64,000 bases of DNA from Takifugu bimaculatus (Eukaryota > Chordata > Actinopteri > Tetraodontiformes > Tetraodontidae), in NCBI GenBank assembly GCA_004026145.2, contig CP034979.1, positions 11,077,485 to 11,141,484 on the forward strand, written 5' to 3'. Shown here piece after piece: positions 1-14,800 of the stretch (the first letter of the stretch is position 1; every line of letters starts with the position of its first letter). Under the pieces are notes generated by a model that saw only the letters and a program-made list of their open reading frames with translations, was not told the origin of the DNA and ran no database searches. The translations under genes and the position numbers were made by a program.

Positions 1-144
1 GGCATGATGAAAATGTGCTACACTGGAAACTCGAATTTCTGGTGGTGTGAATTTTCTTAGACACGTTTTCCAGTGATGTTTTTGCAGCATTCCCAACACA
101 TGTTGCTGTCCTGAATCTAAAACACGGATTGCATGTTTGCACAG

Positions 145-189
145 GGTGAAGTGGGTCTACCTGGTCCTCCAGGACTAGATGGAGAGAAG
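145..189 (+). CDS. col13a1: Collagen exon a
   Basis: Fifteen codons (GEVGLPGPPGLDGEK) between an acceptor acag and donor gtaata. Perfect Gly-X-Y; first exon of the gene visible in this window. Confidence 0.8.
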
Positions 190-2637
190 GTAATAATGCC
201 TGTTGTAAAAACCATACCAAAATGATACGACAACAGTAGCTAAGATGAATTTCTCATACAGCCCAAGAGCTGAATATAATTTATATTATACCGGTATTTA
301 TAATTTATACCACGTTGGTCCCTGTTCAAAGACAAAGTCCAGTCGTTGAAAACGAAAAAAGAATACACCTCCAAAATGTACTCAAGTATAGTTGTGTGTT
401 GCACCTGTGTAGTGGGATGGTTTGGATCATCTTCATTTTACTGCATGTCATTTCAGGGACCACGTGGGAAGGCAGGAGAACAAGGTCCTGCAGGTCAACC
501 TGGGCCAGAAGGCCCCAGGGGGGAAGTTGGCATCATGGGATACCCAGGACACAAAGGAGAAAAAGGAGACCTGGGTCCATCTGGATCACCTGTGAGTGAC
601 AGTGTGAAGTACATAACACATCAGATCACCTCAGATCACTTTAGATCACATCAGATCACTTTAGATCACATCAGATCACATGACCGTCTTTGGTTTCTCT
701 CAGCACAGCTGGATCCTCACGTCTACAATCGTCAAAGTCCTGATAATCATAGAAAAATGGGACAAAAAGCTGAATATGTGGCTCTTGCATTTGTTGTTTT
801 AATAAGGCGTACGTTGACCGCCATAAGGCGCTAATAAGGCGGTCAACGTACACCTTATAAGGCGGTCAACGTATGTAATAAGGCGGTCAACGTACGTAGG
901 TAGCAATGACCCAGCAGGGTGGTCTCTCAGGTAAAAAGACTCACCTGACCCTGACCCTAACCTTAACCCTGTATATTGTCGCCCACCTCTCACTCTGTCA
1001 GAAGGTTTTGAGTTCGTAGAAATAACTGAATCTAGTTGACAAATGAAATGTGGGATTGGATCCCGTGTCTAATATTCTGTCCTGGAACACAATGAACCAA
1101 ATATTTATTTCAACATCAAATAAAGTGCAACAAACAACAACAAACATTCTCATTGGGAAATCAACTTCAACTAAATAATCACTCAAACAATCACAATTGA
1201 TCACAAGACAAATTCCAGGTTCAGCTTCAAAGAAAATACACTCCCAGAATAAACCAGATAACTTTTAGCCATGCATGTTCTCATGTTCTTTTAACAACTA
1301 AATATTCTTATCTGACTTTTCTCACCCCAGTGGATCCACACCCACCACACAAAAACACAAATCCAGGTGACTCCAAACGATCCTGGAACTGTAGAAAACT
1401 GTTCCCTGGGATGTTGTTGAGTTGCAACGAGCGGTGGTTTACCGGTGAAAGGCAGGGGGACGGCACTCAACAACTCCCTCCAGACGGTTGGGAATCACAC
1501 CGTGGCCGTGGTAACAGCGGCTAAAAGTTCACCCCCTGTTCTCGGGAATGCTAGTTACAGCTAGCACTAACATGTGCTAACAGGGACACTTCAACCCGAA
1601 ACGGCGGCACAGAAACACAGACGTATCCCAATGATCACTTCCAGAACGCCGAGGAGACAGAGAGCTAACTGCTGCTAACAGATAGCGCCTCTTATGCGCA
1701 TTGATCGTTTCACCTGAGCCAGGCGTCCTTTGTTCTTCATTTCCCTTCCCACCAAGTCTCCTCATCCTCATCCACCTCAACCAATCCCACTTCCTCAATA
1801 ATCACGATCCTGTTCCAAATCAAACAAAGTATATCACAAATCAACTGAGTGGCTTTTAAACATTCAAACTCTTATGCAAGTGCACCTTTTGTGTTTTAGC
1901 AGTTTTAACCCAAGATAAACATTGTTCTCAATAATAGAAATGTTAGCTGGGTTACAATAGCAATAAGTGCTACTTCCCTAATTTCCGCACTATAAGCTGC
2001 TCCTTTTTTTCCCCGTGCTTTGACCCCTGCGGCTCATAGAGTGATGGATTTTGACGATTTCCTCAGTCGCCCCAGCGGGATAAATCAAGTTTTCTGAATT
2101 TGAATGAACATTTATGACCACCAGGGGGCGCTGGGGCAGCACGGGAGCAGACAGGTTAAAGAGATGCTGTAACGCGGCGAGGAGTTGAATCGTTTTGAAC
2201 AGTCTTTTTGTGATTCATGTTCACACCCTCGTCATGGATAACGCACAAAGAAATGCTGACGATGCAGCTTTTAGCTTCCAGGCTAATGACCAACAGCTGC
2301 TCGGCTGGTTATTTTTTTAACCGGCGTGTTACTGTAATGTCATTTTACTGCTGTGTTCAGCAATGAAACATTTCAAATCGTCTTTCCGTGGACCACAAAG
2401 ACCTCATGTGTCAAAGTGGCCACCTTATAGTCAGGTGCGCTCTATAGTGTGGAATTTACGGTGATATTACTGTTGTTGTTGTTATAACACCTAGAACAAA
2501 TCTGGTCTCCTACATATGGGCCTGGAACACTCTCATGGAATATTTGATCATGCTCTTTTTTTTAAAGGCAGCAGATGAGACATGATGGAACATTAACATA
2601 TTTCTTTAAAAATAAAATGAATAAATGATTTCTTCCC

Positions 2638-2674
<37 letters not shown>

Positions 2675-2812
2675 AAAATCTCTTCCTCGCCCTCCTGGGT
2701 GGTGCTTCCTTCAGACTCGGGTCCTCTACCAGAGCCTGGGAGTCTGAGGGTTCTGCCCAGGATCTTAGCTGTTCCTAGGATATATACATATATATATACA
2801 GTATATATACAT

Positions 2813-2856
<44 letters not shown>

Positions 2857-5800
2857 CCATGTGTGTGTGTAATGTTTAAGTCTATTTTTTTAAAGTACCA
2901 TCCACTTCTATCATGTTTATCTCCCCTTCCTGTAGGGTTTAGATGGCCCTACTGGTGAAAAAGGGGCTCCAGGGGCCCCAGGCTCTATTGGATTACCTGG
3001 TGTAATGGTATGAAATCATGTCCCTCATGCTTCATCTGCCTGGGTGCTGGGGGGGGAATATTCCCCTTTATGTTGACCATGTCTTAGTGTACGCAATGAT
3101 GCAAAATGCTAATGTGGATTTCTTCTGTGTCAGGGTCCCAAAGGTGAACCAGGAGAAGGAGGAAGAGCACAAATGGTTGGTGATTGGCCCCCAGATGTGC
3201 TTCGTGCGTGTAACTTACCTCTTGTTTCGTAGCAATGTCATGAACACGTCTGCGCCTTGTGTTTGTGTGATGGGATTTAGATCTACGGTCCTCCAGGGCC
3301 CCCAGGACCTCCGGGGCCAGTTGGTCCTACAGTAAGTCAGCATTTCATGATTCTGCCAACGGTAGAAAGCTCTAACCCTAACCCTAACCCTAACCAACGG
3401 TAGAAACCCCTAACCCTAACCAACGGTAGAAACCCCTAACCCTAACCCTGACCCTAACCCTAACCCTCACCCTAACCAATGGTAGAAACCCCTAACCCTA
3501 ACCCCTAACCCTAACCAACGGTAGAAACCCCTAACCCTAACCCTGACCCTAACCCTCACCCTAACCCTAACCCTAACCCTAACCAACGGTAGAAACCCCT
3601 AACCCTAACCCCTAACCCTAACCAACGGTAGAAACCCCTAACCCTAACCCTAACCCTAACCAACGGTGGAAACCCCTAACCCTAACCCTAACCAACGGTA
3701 GAAACCCCTAACCCTAACCCTAACCCTAACCCTAACCAACGGTGGAAACCCCTAACCCTAACCCTAACCCTAACCAACGGTGGAAACCCCTAACCCTAAC
3801 CCTAAGCCTAACCCTAACCCACAGGCTGAAAGCTCTTTAGATGTGTCCTCCTTTGGCATCTTTACTTCTTTTCCCCCCCAAACTGTTTTAGAGTCACCGA
3901 TCACAAGGATCTTTAAACAAGGAGCTGCTTAGAAATGGCCAGATGTTCCATATCCAACAGAATACACACCAAAGTCGGGGGATATTTTAGAAACCATGGC
4001 GACATATAAAACACACTGTTTTACAATCGCACATTTAATTAATTACTTTCCTCAGAATGAGTGAAAACAGCAAACACCAAATGAACCTTTGATCTTCAGT
4101 AATTGTTGGATTTTGTTCCTTTCAGGGGTCTCAAGGAGCATCAGGGCCCAAGGTTAGATCTTAATGGTCACGTACACATTTTATGACATCGGTTGCTTTA
4201 TTCCAAGGTGAGAATAACATTCCCAATGCTGCAGGGAGAACCGGGACTTGGCATCAGGGGTGAGAAGGGAGCCACAGGTCAGAAAGGTGACAAAGGAGAC
4301 AGAGGTCATCTTGGACTTCCTGTAAGTACCCCCCAGTGTGCTTGATTTGTTTTGGATCCTAAATATTCCTTCACCTAATTTTGATGGATTTTGATGATTG
4401 TTCAAACTGCATCGATGCAAATACACTTATTCTATTGGTCAATGTTGGTTTGACTCTAATATATATATCATATATAATATATATCTAATTTGGCTCTAAT
4501 ATTTATTTCTGAGACGCAGATTCCTTATTGTCATAATTCTGTTGCATGGAATGGGGGGGGGGGGTCAAAGAGACCTAGATATCTAAATTATTAGCCTTCT
4601 TTGCATTTGTATTTACGATATATTGATATATCGATGGATATATAAAAATATTAGTTTATTTATTCCAGATTTAGACATCATTTATAGACGAGGATGAATC
4701 AATAAGCGGGTTTACCATCAGGCTTCAGGAGCGCTCTTGTTTTAGCTTAGATAGATGAGAGACTTCATTTAGCCATTAGCATTTAGCTTCTTTAGCTGCT
4801 AACACTAAAGACGCCAGTAGCCAGAGAAGCCGTGGCTGCTTGTTGTTCCATGGAACCAGTTTGGCCTCTAACTTCACCATCATGACCAGAACAAAGTGTT
4901 CTGACTCTGTCGTGTCCTCCACTTGCACATCCATCGTTTTTCATCATCTCATCATGGTTTTTGAAGTCACGAGTCACAGCTTCACTCACCCACCCACCCT
5001 TCACCTCCCCGTCCCGTCCCGTCCCATCCCATCCCACCCCACCCCCTCCCCACCTCCTCCCACCATCTCTGCTCTCTAACTCTATACAACACTATCCAGG
5101 GGGCTCATGGGTTAGACGGCAGACCCGGTCCAGTGGTGAGTGGTGCAAGTCCTGCTCTGGTTCCCTCACCATCCGATCCTTCTCCTGAACCTCCTGATTC
5201 TTCCTGCTCCCCCCCCCCACTGCAGCTTGCCTGATACCTGCCTGCCATGTTTGCTTGCTTTCCCACTTCCTAGATCTGTTCTGTCTCTTTTGCTGCCGTA
5301 GCTCTGCTGCTCGTGGAGCGTTGGGCTGGTCTGGGCTCTGAGCATCGTCACACCTTCTACCATGAGCAGTTGCTATATTGAAATGAAACGTGTAGCATGA
5401 AAGGATGCTCTTGCTGCATGTAGAGATGATCCGTGGACCTGAGCAGCTCTGTGTTCAGCACACGCTGCCAGGAACCTCCTGGCTGTGACATTTTATTCTC
5501 TTTCCTTTCTTTTAACAGTTTGATAGTAGGTCAACAAGCTCGCTGTGTATGCGTGAGGGTGTGTGGACAATCGTTCATGTCCGCACCCCTGGTTCAGTCA
5601 CACAAACAGTCAAAGCAAAAGCTCGGAATGACTGTTTGCTCTAGTTTGAATATCTGTTCATATCCAACAGAAGGCTTGTTGATTTACTGTTTAGAGTATT
5701 GACCCGTTCAGCTTCTCTACTCATCTTTTGCTATTGTCACAATGGTAATTATAGTTCTTAATTTCTCTGCACCAAAGGGTCTAATAGGACCAGCAGGTAT

Positions 5801-8800
5801 GCCGGGGCCAGCAGGACCAAAGGGAGAAAGGGTGAATATCTTCTTTGTGTGATTTCTGCTTTTACTTTAAAAAACTTATAGGTTTAATTCAACAGTTGTA
5901 AACTCTGGATTGTCTTTTTTCTGAAGGGTGTAAAAGGAGATGCTGGATTATCAGGACCAATTGGACCTCAAGGCATCCCTGTAAGTCTTCTAGAATGAAT
6001 AATCATCAAAATGGGGTGGGATTTTTTCTGTTTGATGCTTTCATTAGAAATCGGGAATCTTTAATTCCTGCAAGGGCAGACTAACGTCCCAGGATGCAGA
6101 ATGGCAGACGACTAGCGTTGAACTACGGTCATTTTTGGGTGTTAGTCCCCAAGATGGGGTCAGGTGGGTGTGTTCAACTCAGGAGGTACTGAGGAGTGCT
6201 GCTATGAATGTAGCAGGTGAGGAGCAGGATCTCGAAGTTGAAGCGAATGAATGTCTGAACCAGGGGAGATGCTGAAGAACATAAAAAGGGTGAAATTACA
6301 TCAAATCAAATTTCTTTAGAGCCCCAAACATGGTGCCTCTGAGGGCTTTACAAGGACCCCTCTCCTTTGCATGGACACACTTGCCAGAAACACACACGCT
6401 GGTTTTAAACAATGACAAACTGGGCGCTGGTTCACAAGAAGCGGAGTCCCCCATACTACATATGAGGGTCCCTTCTGAGAGCGGAGCGCTCTGGTTGGCT
6501 GATAAGGAGTTCCAAGTTCACTTCAACAGAAAGGAGCAAGACAAGGAAGAACCTGGGACCTCTACTTACGAAATTAATTGGTTCCGGAAGTTGTTTCCTA
6601 ACCTGCAAATTACGTAAGTAGAGACGCGCTTTCCATGTAAATGCCCTATTCCGTTCCAAGCCCCCAGAAATTCGGACATAATTTGTTTTATAAATCATAG
6701 AAATGCATCAAAACATGTAACAAATATATGTTACAATTAGATTAGCGGACAATAAATGTAAGAATTCAGTGCAAGGCTTCTCCAGGAACAAAATGAACTT
6801 TATTACAGGCTAATCTTACATTAGCCGTCATTGCGAGCAACGAACGTTAACACTTGTGGTAACACCGCCATCTAATGGACAAACATACGAACACCAACAA
6901 TAAATAAAAGTTAAAGCGACGCTGGGATACACACAAACTTGTACATATTGACGTCCCTCCTAGCCAATGGGATGACAGGAAGATGCTAGGTGATAGCTAA
7001 TGGCAGAGCAGCTACAAGCATTTTGTGTTCGCTAAACTCCGCGAGCTGCGAGTAGCAGCGTTAATATATTTTTGCCTTTCGTATCCTGAAATTTCTTTCG
7101 TAACAAGAGGAAATATTTTCCCGTTGAGACGCTTCGTAACCTGAAAATTCCACATGTAGAGATGTTCGTAAGTAGAGGTCCCTCCGTACGTGAGGAAGAA
7201 GAATTTAAAAATCTATTCTTTTACGGATAGCCAGTGCAGGGAAGACAGCACTGGAATAATGTGATAGAAGTCAACTGAACCAGTTAAAGTTCATGGAGGG
7301 ACCCAAAAAGTAACAGAATGTGAGAAGACAACAATATCCACAACTGATCCACAGTTCTCTTTGGCCCAAAGCCCCGATTTCTGTGCCTGGTAGTTATGTC
7401 AGATGGCCACAAGAGGGCAGTGAAGTACCAGTACTCCATCACAAAGGTGCGAGTTGCCATGGGGATGCATGAAGCATCGAACCCTATTATCAATAATAGA
7501 AAGTAATAATAATAGTAAATAAGGATAAAAAGTAGCTTCCGGGGGGGGGGGGGGGGGGGTTGCCTCCTTGTACGACAACAGAAAACCTCCAAGTATTTAA
7601 AGCAACTATATTGAAACTGGACTTTACAAAAATCATGTTGAACTCTTACTTTATCTCAATTACAGGCAATATAAACGACATATATGGGTAATATTTATCC
7701 TTTATATGGGTAATATTCATCCTTTATATGGGTAATATTTATCCTTTATATGGGCAATATTTATCCTTTATATAGGTAATATTTATCCTTTATATGGGCA
7801 ATATTTATCCTTTATATAGGTAATATTTATCCTTTATATGGGCAATATTTATCCTTTATATGGGCAATATTTATCCTTTATATGGGTAATATTCATCCTT
7901 TATATGGGTAATATTTATCCTTTATATAGGTAATATTTATACTTTAGATGGGTAATATTCATCCTTTACGTGAGTAATATTTATCCTTTATATGGGTAAT
8001 ATGTATCCTTTATATGGGTAATATTTATACTTTATATGGGTAATATTCATCCTTTACGTGAGTAATATTTATCCTTTATATGGGTAATATTTATCCTTTA
8101 TATGGGTAATATTCATCCTTTATATGGGTAATATTTATCCTTTATATGGGTAATATTTATACTTTATATGGGTAATATGTATCCTTTATATGGGTAATAT
8201 TTATACTTTATATGGGTAATATGTATCCTTTATATGGGTAATATTTATACTTTATATGGGTAATATTCATCCTTTACGTGAGTAATATTTATCCTTTATA
8301 TGGGTAATATTTATCCTTTAGATGGGTAATATTCATCCTTTATATGGGTAATATTTATCCTTTATATGGGTAATATGTATCCTTTAGATGGGTAATATTC
8401 ATCCTTTATATGGGTAATATTTATCCTTTATATGGGTAATATGTATCCTTTATATGGGTAATATTTATACTTTATATGGGTAATATTCATCCTTTACGTG
8501 AGTAATATTTATCCTTTATATGGGTAATATTTATCCTTTATATGGGTAATATTTATCCTTTATATGGGCAATATTTATCCTTTATATGGGTAATATTTAT
8601 CCTTGGCCTGTGTTAGATCACATTTTTGAATTGATGTCATACTGTTTAGTTTCTAATAACATGAAACAATACAAATCATCAATTATAAACCAGAAAAGAC
8701 TCTTTTCGAAAGGAAGTAATTTGAGCAGCATACTTAATTAAAAGTTATTATAAATCATCAAAAGCTTTTTCATTGAACAAAATCAATTACGATGTCCTCA

Positions 8801-11800
8801 ATCAGCCTAACCGATTTGTCCCCTAACCCTAACCCTAACCGATTTGTCCCCTAACCCTAACCCTAACCGGTTTGTCCCTCAACCCTAACCCTAACCGATT
8901 TGTCCCCTAACCCTAACCAGTTTGTCCCCTAACCCTAACCCTAACCGGTTTGCTAACCCTAACCCTAACCGGTTTGTCCCTCAACCCTAACCCTAACCGA
9001 TTTGTCCCCTAACCCTAACCCTAACCGGTTTGTCCCCTAACCCTAACCCTAACCGGTTTGTCCCTCAACCCTAACCCTAACCGGTTTGTCCCCTAACCCT
9101 AAGGCTAACAAGTCTCAGTTTAAAAAAGAAGGAAAGGGATCATTTTCCTCTTAATATTAAGTGAACATGGTCCCACAGAGCTGAACACCAGGAAATGGAA
9201 CAGCTGATTTTACTCTGGCATTGAGATGCACATTCTCTAGTTTCTTCTGACGGGCGTTGACCAGAAGGTGGAAGGGAAGCCGGATGGGTTAGGGGGTCAG
9301 AGGCCACAGCTCTGAGGGATAAACATGTTCTCCCATCTCTTTGTGTTCTGAAGGCTCTCAACTGTTTGTCTGATGATGGTGGGTTCAAGCAGTCAGTGAC
9401 TAAGGTGACTGGTGTCTGCCCCCTATGGGTGAGACCAGATGTGGGAGCTCCGTCACGATTACGAGCTGAGCGGTTTCCACCACACAGTCCAGGTCCTCCT
9501 GCTCCCGTAGTGTCTGAGGATGCTCTCAATGGCGTCTGATAAAAATTCAGCAGCAATTTCTGGGGCAGTTGTGCATGTGTGGAGGTCCAGATGTTCTGTC
9601 CAACTTACTTGAAGGGAGTTCAACCTGTCCTCACTGTCCGCCAGGAGCAGGACCGGGCTGGTACGATGGTAGCAACTGCCCTGTTGTACGAAGGCAGTTT
9701 AGAGGGTTAGGGTTAGAGGGTTAGGGTTAGGGTTAGAGGGTTTAGGTTAGGGGGTTAGAGGGTTAGGGTTAGAGGGTTTAGGTTAGGGGGTTAGAGGGTT
9801 AGGGTTAGAGGGTTAGGGTTAGGGTTAGAGGGTTTAGGTTAGGGGGTTAGAGGGTTAGGGTTAGGGGGGTACGGTTAGAGGGTTAGGGTGAGGGTTAGGG
9901 TTAAAGGGTTAGGGGGTTAGGGTTAGAGGGTTTGGCTTTGAGTTAGAGTTAGAGTTAGAGGGTTAGGGTTAGAGGGTTTAGGTTAGGGGGTTAGAGGGTT
10001 AGGGTTAGAGGGTTAGGGTTAGGGTTAGAGGGTTTAGGTTAGGGGGTTAGAGGATTAGGGTTAGAGGGTTAGGGTTAAAGGGTTAGGGGGGTACGGTTAG
10101 AGGGTTAGGGTGAGAGGGTTAGGGTTAAAGGGTTAGGGGGTTAGGGGGTTAGGGTTAGAGGGTTTGGCTTTGAGTTAGAGTTAGAGTTAGAGGGTTAGGG
10201 TTAGAGGGTTAGAGGGTTAGGGTGAGAGGGTTAGGGTTAGGGGGTTAGGGTTAGGGTTAAAGGGTTAGAGGGTTAGGGTGAGAGGGTTAGGGTTAAGGGT
10301 TAGGGGGTTAGGGGGTTAGGGTTAGAGGGTTTGGCTTTGAGTTAGAGTTAGAGTTAGAGGGTTAGGGTTAGGGGGGTTAGAGGGTTAGGGTTAAAGGGTT
10401 AGGGGGTTAGGGTTAGAGGGTTAAGGTTAGAGGGTTAGAGGGTTAGGGTTAGGGGTTAGGGTTAGAGGGTTAAGGTTAGAGGGTTAGGGGGTTAGAGTTA
10501 GAGGGTTTAGGTTAGGGGTGTTAGCGGGTTAGGGGTGGTTAGGCGTTAGAGGGTTATGGTTAGGGTTAGAGGGTTTAGGTTAGGGGTGTAGAGGATTAGG
10601 GTTAGAGGGTTAGGTTTAAAGGGTTAGGGGGGTACGGTTTAGAAGGTTAGGGTGATAGGGTTTAGGGTAAAGGGTTAGGGGGTTAGGGTTAGAGGGTTTG
10701 GCTTTGAGTTAGAGTTAGAGTTAGAGGGTTAGGGTTAGAGGGTTAGAGGGTTAGGGTGAGAGGGTTAGGGTTAAAGGGTTAGGGGGTTAGGGGGTTAGGG
10801 TTAGAGGGTTAGGGTTAGAGGGTTATGGTTGGAGGGTTAGAGGGTTAGGGGGTTCGGGTTAGGGTTAGAGGGTTAGGGTTAAAGGGTTAGGGTTAGAGGG
10901 TTAAGGTTAGGGTTAGAGGGTTAGGGGGTTAGAGGGTTAGGGTTAGAGGGTTAGGGGTTAGGGTTAGAGGGTTAGGGTTAGAGGGTTAGGGGGCTACGGT
11001 TAGAGGGTTAGAGTTAGAGGGTTAGGGTTAGGGGGGTTAGAGGGTTAGGGTTAAAGGGTTAGGGGGTTAGGGTTAGAGGGTTAAGGTTAGAGGGTTAGAG
11101 GGTTAAGGTTAGAGGGTTAGGGGGTTAGGGTTAGAGAGTTTAGGTTAGGGGGTTAGAGGGTTAGGGGGTTAGGGTTAGAGGGTTATGGTTGGGGGTTAGA
11201 GGGTTAGGGGGTTCGGGTTAGGGTTAGAGGGTTAGGGTTAAAGGGTTAGGGTTAGAGGGTTAAGGTTAGGGTTAGAGGGTTAGGGGGTTAGAGGGTTAGG
11301 GTTAGAGGGTTAGGGGGTTAGGGTTAGAGGGTTAGGGTTAGAGGGTTAGGGGCTACGGTTAGAGGGTTAGGGTTAGAGGGTTAGGGTTAAAGGGTTAGGG
11401 GGTTAGTGTTAGAGGGTTAGGGTTAGAGGGTTAGGGTTTAGAGGGTTAGGGGGTTAGGGTTAGAGGGTTAGTGTTAGAAGGTTAGAGGGTTAGGGGTTAG
11501 AGGGTTAGGGTGAGAGGGTTAGGGGGTTAGGGTTAGAGGTCTGGACAACCTGGAATGAGCATTTCATCATGATGGTTTTGTTGGAAAGCTGAGAAACAAC
11601 AAGACTACTGCTACTACTGCTACTACTGCGACTACAGCTACTACTGCTACTGCTGCTACTGCTACTACAGCTACTACTGCTGCTGCTACTACTGCTGCTG
11701 CTACTACTGCTGCTACTACTGCTACTACAGCTACTACTGCTACTGCTGCTACTACTGCTGCTACTGCTACTGCTGCTGCTGCTGCTGCTACTACTGCTAC

Positions 11801-14800
11801 TACAGCTACTACTGCTACTGCTGCTACTACAGCTACTACTGCTACTGCTGCTACTGCTACTACAGCTACTACTGCTACTGCTGCTACTACTACTACTGCT
11901 GCTGCTACTGCTGCTGCTACTACTGCTACTACAGCTACTACTGCTACTGCTGCTACTACAGCTACTACAGCTACTACTGCTACTGCTGCTACTGCTACTA
12001 CAGCTACTACTGCTACTGCTGCTACTACTACTACTACTGCTGCTACTGCTGCTGCTACTACTGCTACTACAGCTACTACTGCTACTGCTGCTACTACAGC
12101 TACTACTGCTACTGCTGCTACTGCTACTACAGCTACTACTGCTACTGCTGCTACTACTACTACTGCTGCTGCTACTGCTGCTACTACTACTACTACTGCT
12201 ACTGTTGCTACTACTACTGCTACTGCTGCTACTGCTACTACAGCTACTACTGCTACTGCTGCTGCTGCTGCTACAGCTACTACTGCTACTGCTGCTACTA
12301 CTACTACTGCTACTACTGCTGCTGCTACTGCTACAGCTACTACTGCTGCTGCTGCTACTACTACTACGGCTACTGCTGCTACTGCTACTACTGCTACTTG
12401 TAGTAGAAATTATTTGTACTTTTTCTGTAAATGACTATCTGATGCGATATTTCATGTTTTGTCAAATGTGAACATACAACAAGGATTTTCTGTCCTATAA
12501 ATCTGAATTTCACTGATATTTTTCCATGATTTTCTGACCATCATAAATGTCCAGCATGTTTCGGCTGGGAAGTCGGTCAACACCATCAGAGCCGTGAAAA
12601 TGTAAAAAAGTAATCATGAGACAGCAAAATGGAACTAACCTTTTTTTTCTTTTTGTAGGGTATTGTTGGACCACAAGGACTCAAAGGCAACCGGGTAAGA
12701 CGATGAGTATGTTTTGATAATAGATACTATGAAAAGACTGCAATTCCCTGGAATATGCTAAGAGGTGCCATTCAGAACTCCATCTTTCTTTTGTAATTAT
12801 TCTTATTCTACAGTATGTACCGTATTTTCCGGACAATACGTCGCACTTTTTTTCATAGTTTGTCAGGGGGTGCGACTTGTACTCTGGAGCGACTTATATG
12901 TTAAATAAATAAATTATTACAAAATTTCACATGTTCGTTATTTTCACACTGACAACCACAAGAGGGCGCTCTAGGCGTGTGTACCTGAGGAACGAGTTCC
13001 TTTAGCGATGCAGAAGAAGAAGTGGTGCTTCGTCTATGGAGTTAGACTGTTTCCTAACCCCCCCCCCCCACCGTACCCTACATAGTGCCCTCAATAGTGT
13101 GGACGCCATTTTGAAAGAGTGTCCGAAATGTTAGTGAGCATCGCTGGACCCTATGCCGTGCACTCAATGTATCCCACAATGCACTGCGAAAAGTAGTGTA
13201 CAACCGATGCGCCCTAACTCGGAAAATATATCCCATCAGCCTTTACGGTATCACGTGACGATCTATCAATGGCGGGTAAACAAGGAGAGATGACTTACAA
13301 ATGTATGTATTGTTTCACATTTCAAACTAAAGCGTCAAAGCCGTTGTTCGAATACTAACTTTAAATTTTGTGCGCTACGTAGTTCACTCAATCCATGTCC
13401 CCCACGTAGTGAGTAGTAAACAGGGAACGAGTGAACAGGGAACAAGGGTGTGGTTTCGGAAACAGCCTGGGACCTGATTGTTTGGTCAACTTGCTCGGAT
13501 GTTCTTTATGCTATAGTTATCTGAATAACTGTTAATATGTTACGTTAACAAAGCAGACACGTACTCAGTTCGTTGTGGGTCATGTAGCTGAATTTGTTAC
13601 GTTAGCATACCGTAACCCTATTGCTAATCCATGCTAATTGCCTTTCAAGATGAAATGTATGTTCTTGGTCTCGGATTTTATCAAATAAATTTTCCCCCAA
13701 AATGCGACTTATAGTCCAGTGCGACTTATATATCTATTTTTCTTCTTTATTATGCATTTTTTGGCTGGTGCGACTTAAACTCCGGAGCGACATATAGTCC
13801 AGAAAATACGGTACTTACATTTGAAAGATTGGAGATCAATTAAATTTGTATGTATTTAGTAAATTTTTCCATGTTACCAAGGCGACCACGGTGCCGTCAT
13901 GTTATCGCCCAGAAATCAAAGAGCAACTGGTTCCACCACATCAGGAAGCTTAACAGGATTTAAAACTCAAGTGTTAGGTTAACCAGTTAGGGTTAGGTTA
14001 ACCAGTTAACGATCAAAAATCATTGAATTCAAATGATAGTTTATGAACATAAGGAGCATTAATGATCAAACTGATCTAATGACATCTTTAGTCATGTTTA
14101 GGGCCTTTTATCATGTCTGTGGGCCTGTTTTTCCTTCTCAGGCTGCGGTTTCTCATAAACTTGTGATTTCTCCCTGTTTTTTCCTGAGAGAATGTGTTCT
14201 GTTTCCTTCCCAGTAACATGTGACTTTTTAATCACTCCCATCTTTATCCCAAGTTTCACTTTTAATATCTCAACAAATTCAACTGGCCTGAAAACAGGAA
14301 GTTTCCTAATTGAATCTGCAGCTAACGATCATTGATGTGACCAGTTGAAGGTGTTGAGGAGAGCTCTGTGGGACTGTTGCTGTTTTTACTCTTGTCCTGT
14401 CTTCCTTTGTTTCCGCAGGTCTTCCTATCCCCTTTTACTTCCCTCCACCTTGCTCGGTGGCCCATGGCCCTTTTTGCCGGGGTTGCCCTCTCTCCCTCTC
14501 ACAAACCTTGGCCTCCTGCTCCTCTTCCTCCTGCATTCTAATGTAGTCCCGGGTTAATCTTCCTCCTCTAATGACCTAATGACCAACCCCATTTAACAGA
14601 CTTGCAAGCCTCCATGCACTCCTTCCAACCCTCCATCCTTCCTACCCCACCTGGCCTCCAGTGCTCCCTTCACTGTCCACATGTATGTTTCATTAAAATG
14701 CAAGCACCATTTTCTAAGCTAATCATTTAATGTGCTTGATGTATGAATGATCTTGAAATATTTCTTAATGTATCCTAAAATCCTAAGTTTTAAAATGTCC

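Noticed and set aside
9140..9556. 138-codon minus-strand frame as a gene
   Set aside because: No known motif, no splice sites or neighbours supporting it; it lies between two tandem arrays.
12205..12471. Leucine-rich open frame
   Set aside because: It is a translation of the CTG/CTA array without start context or a flanking gene.
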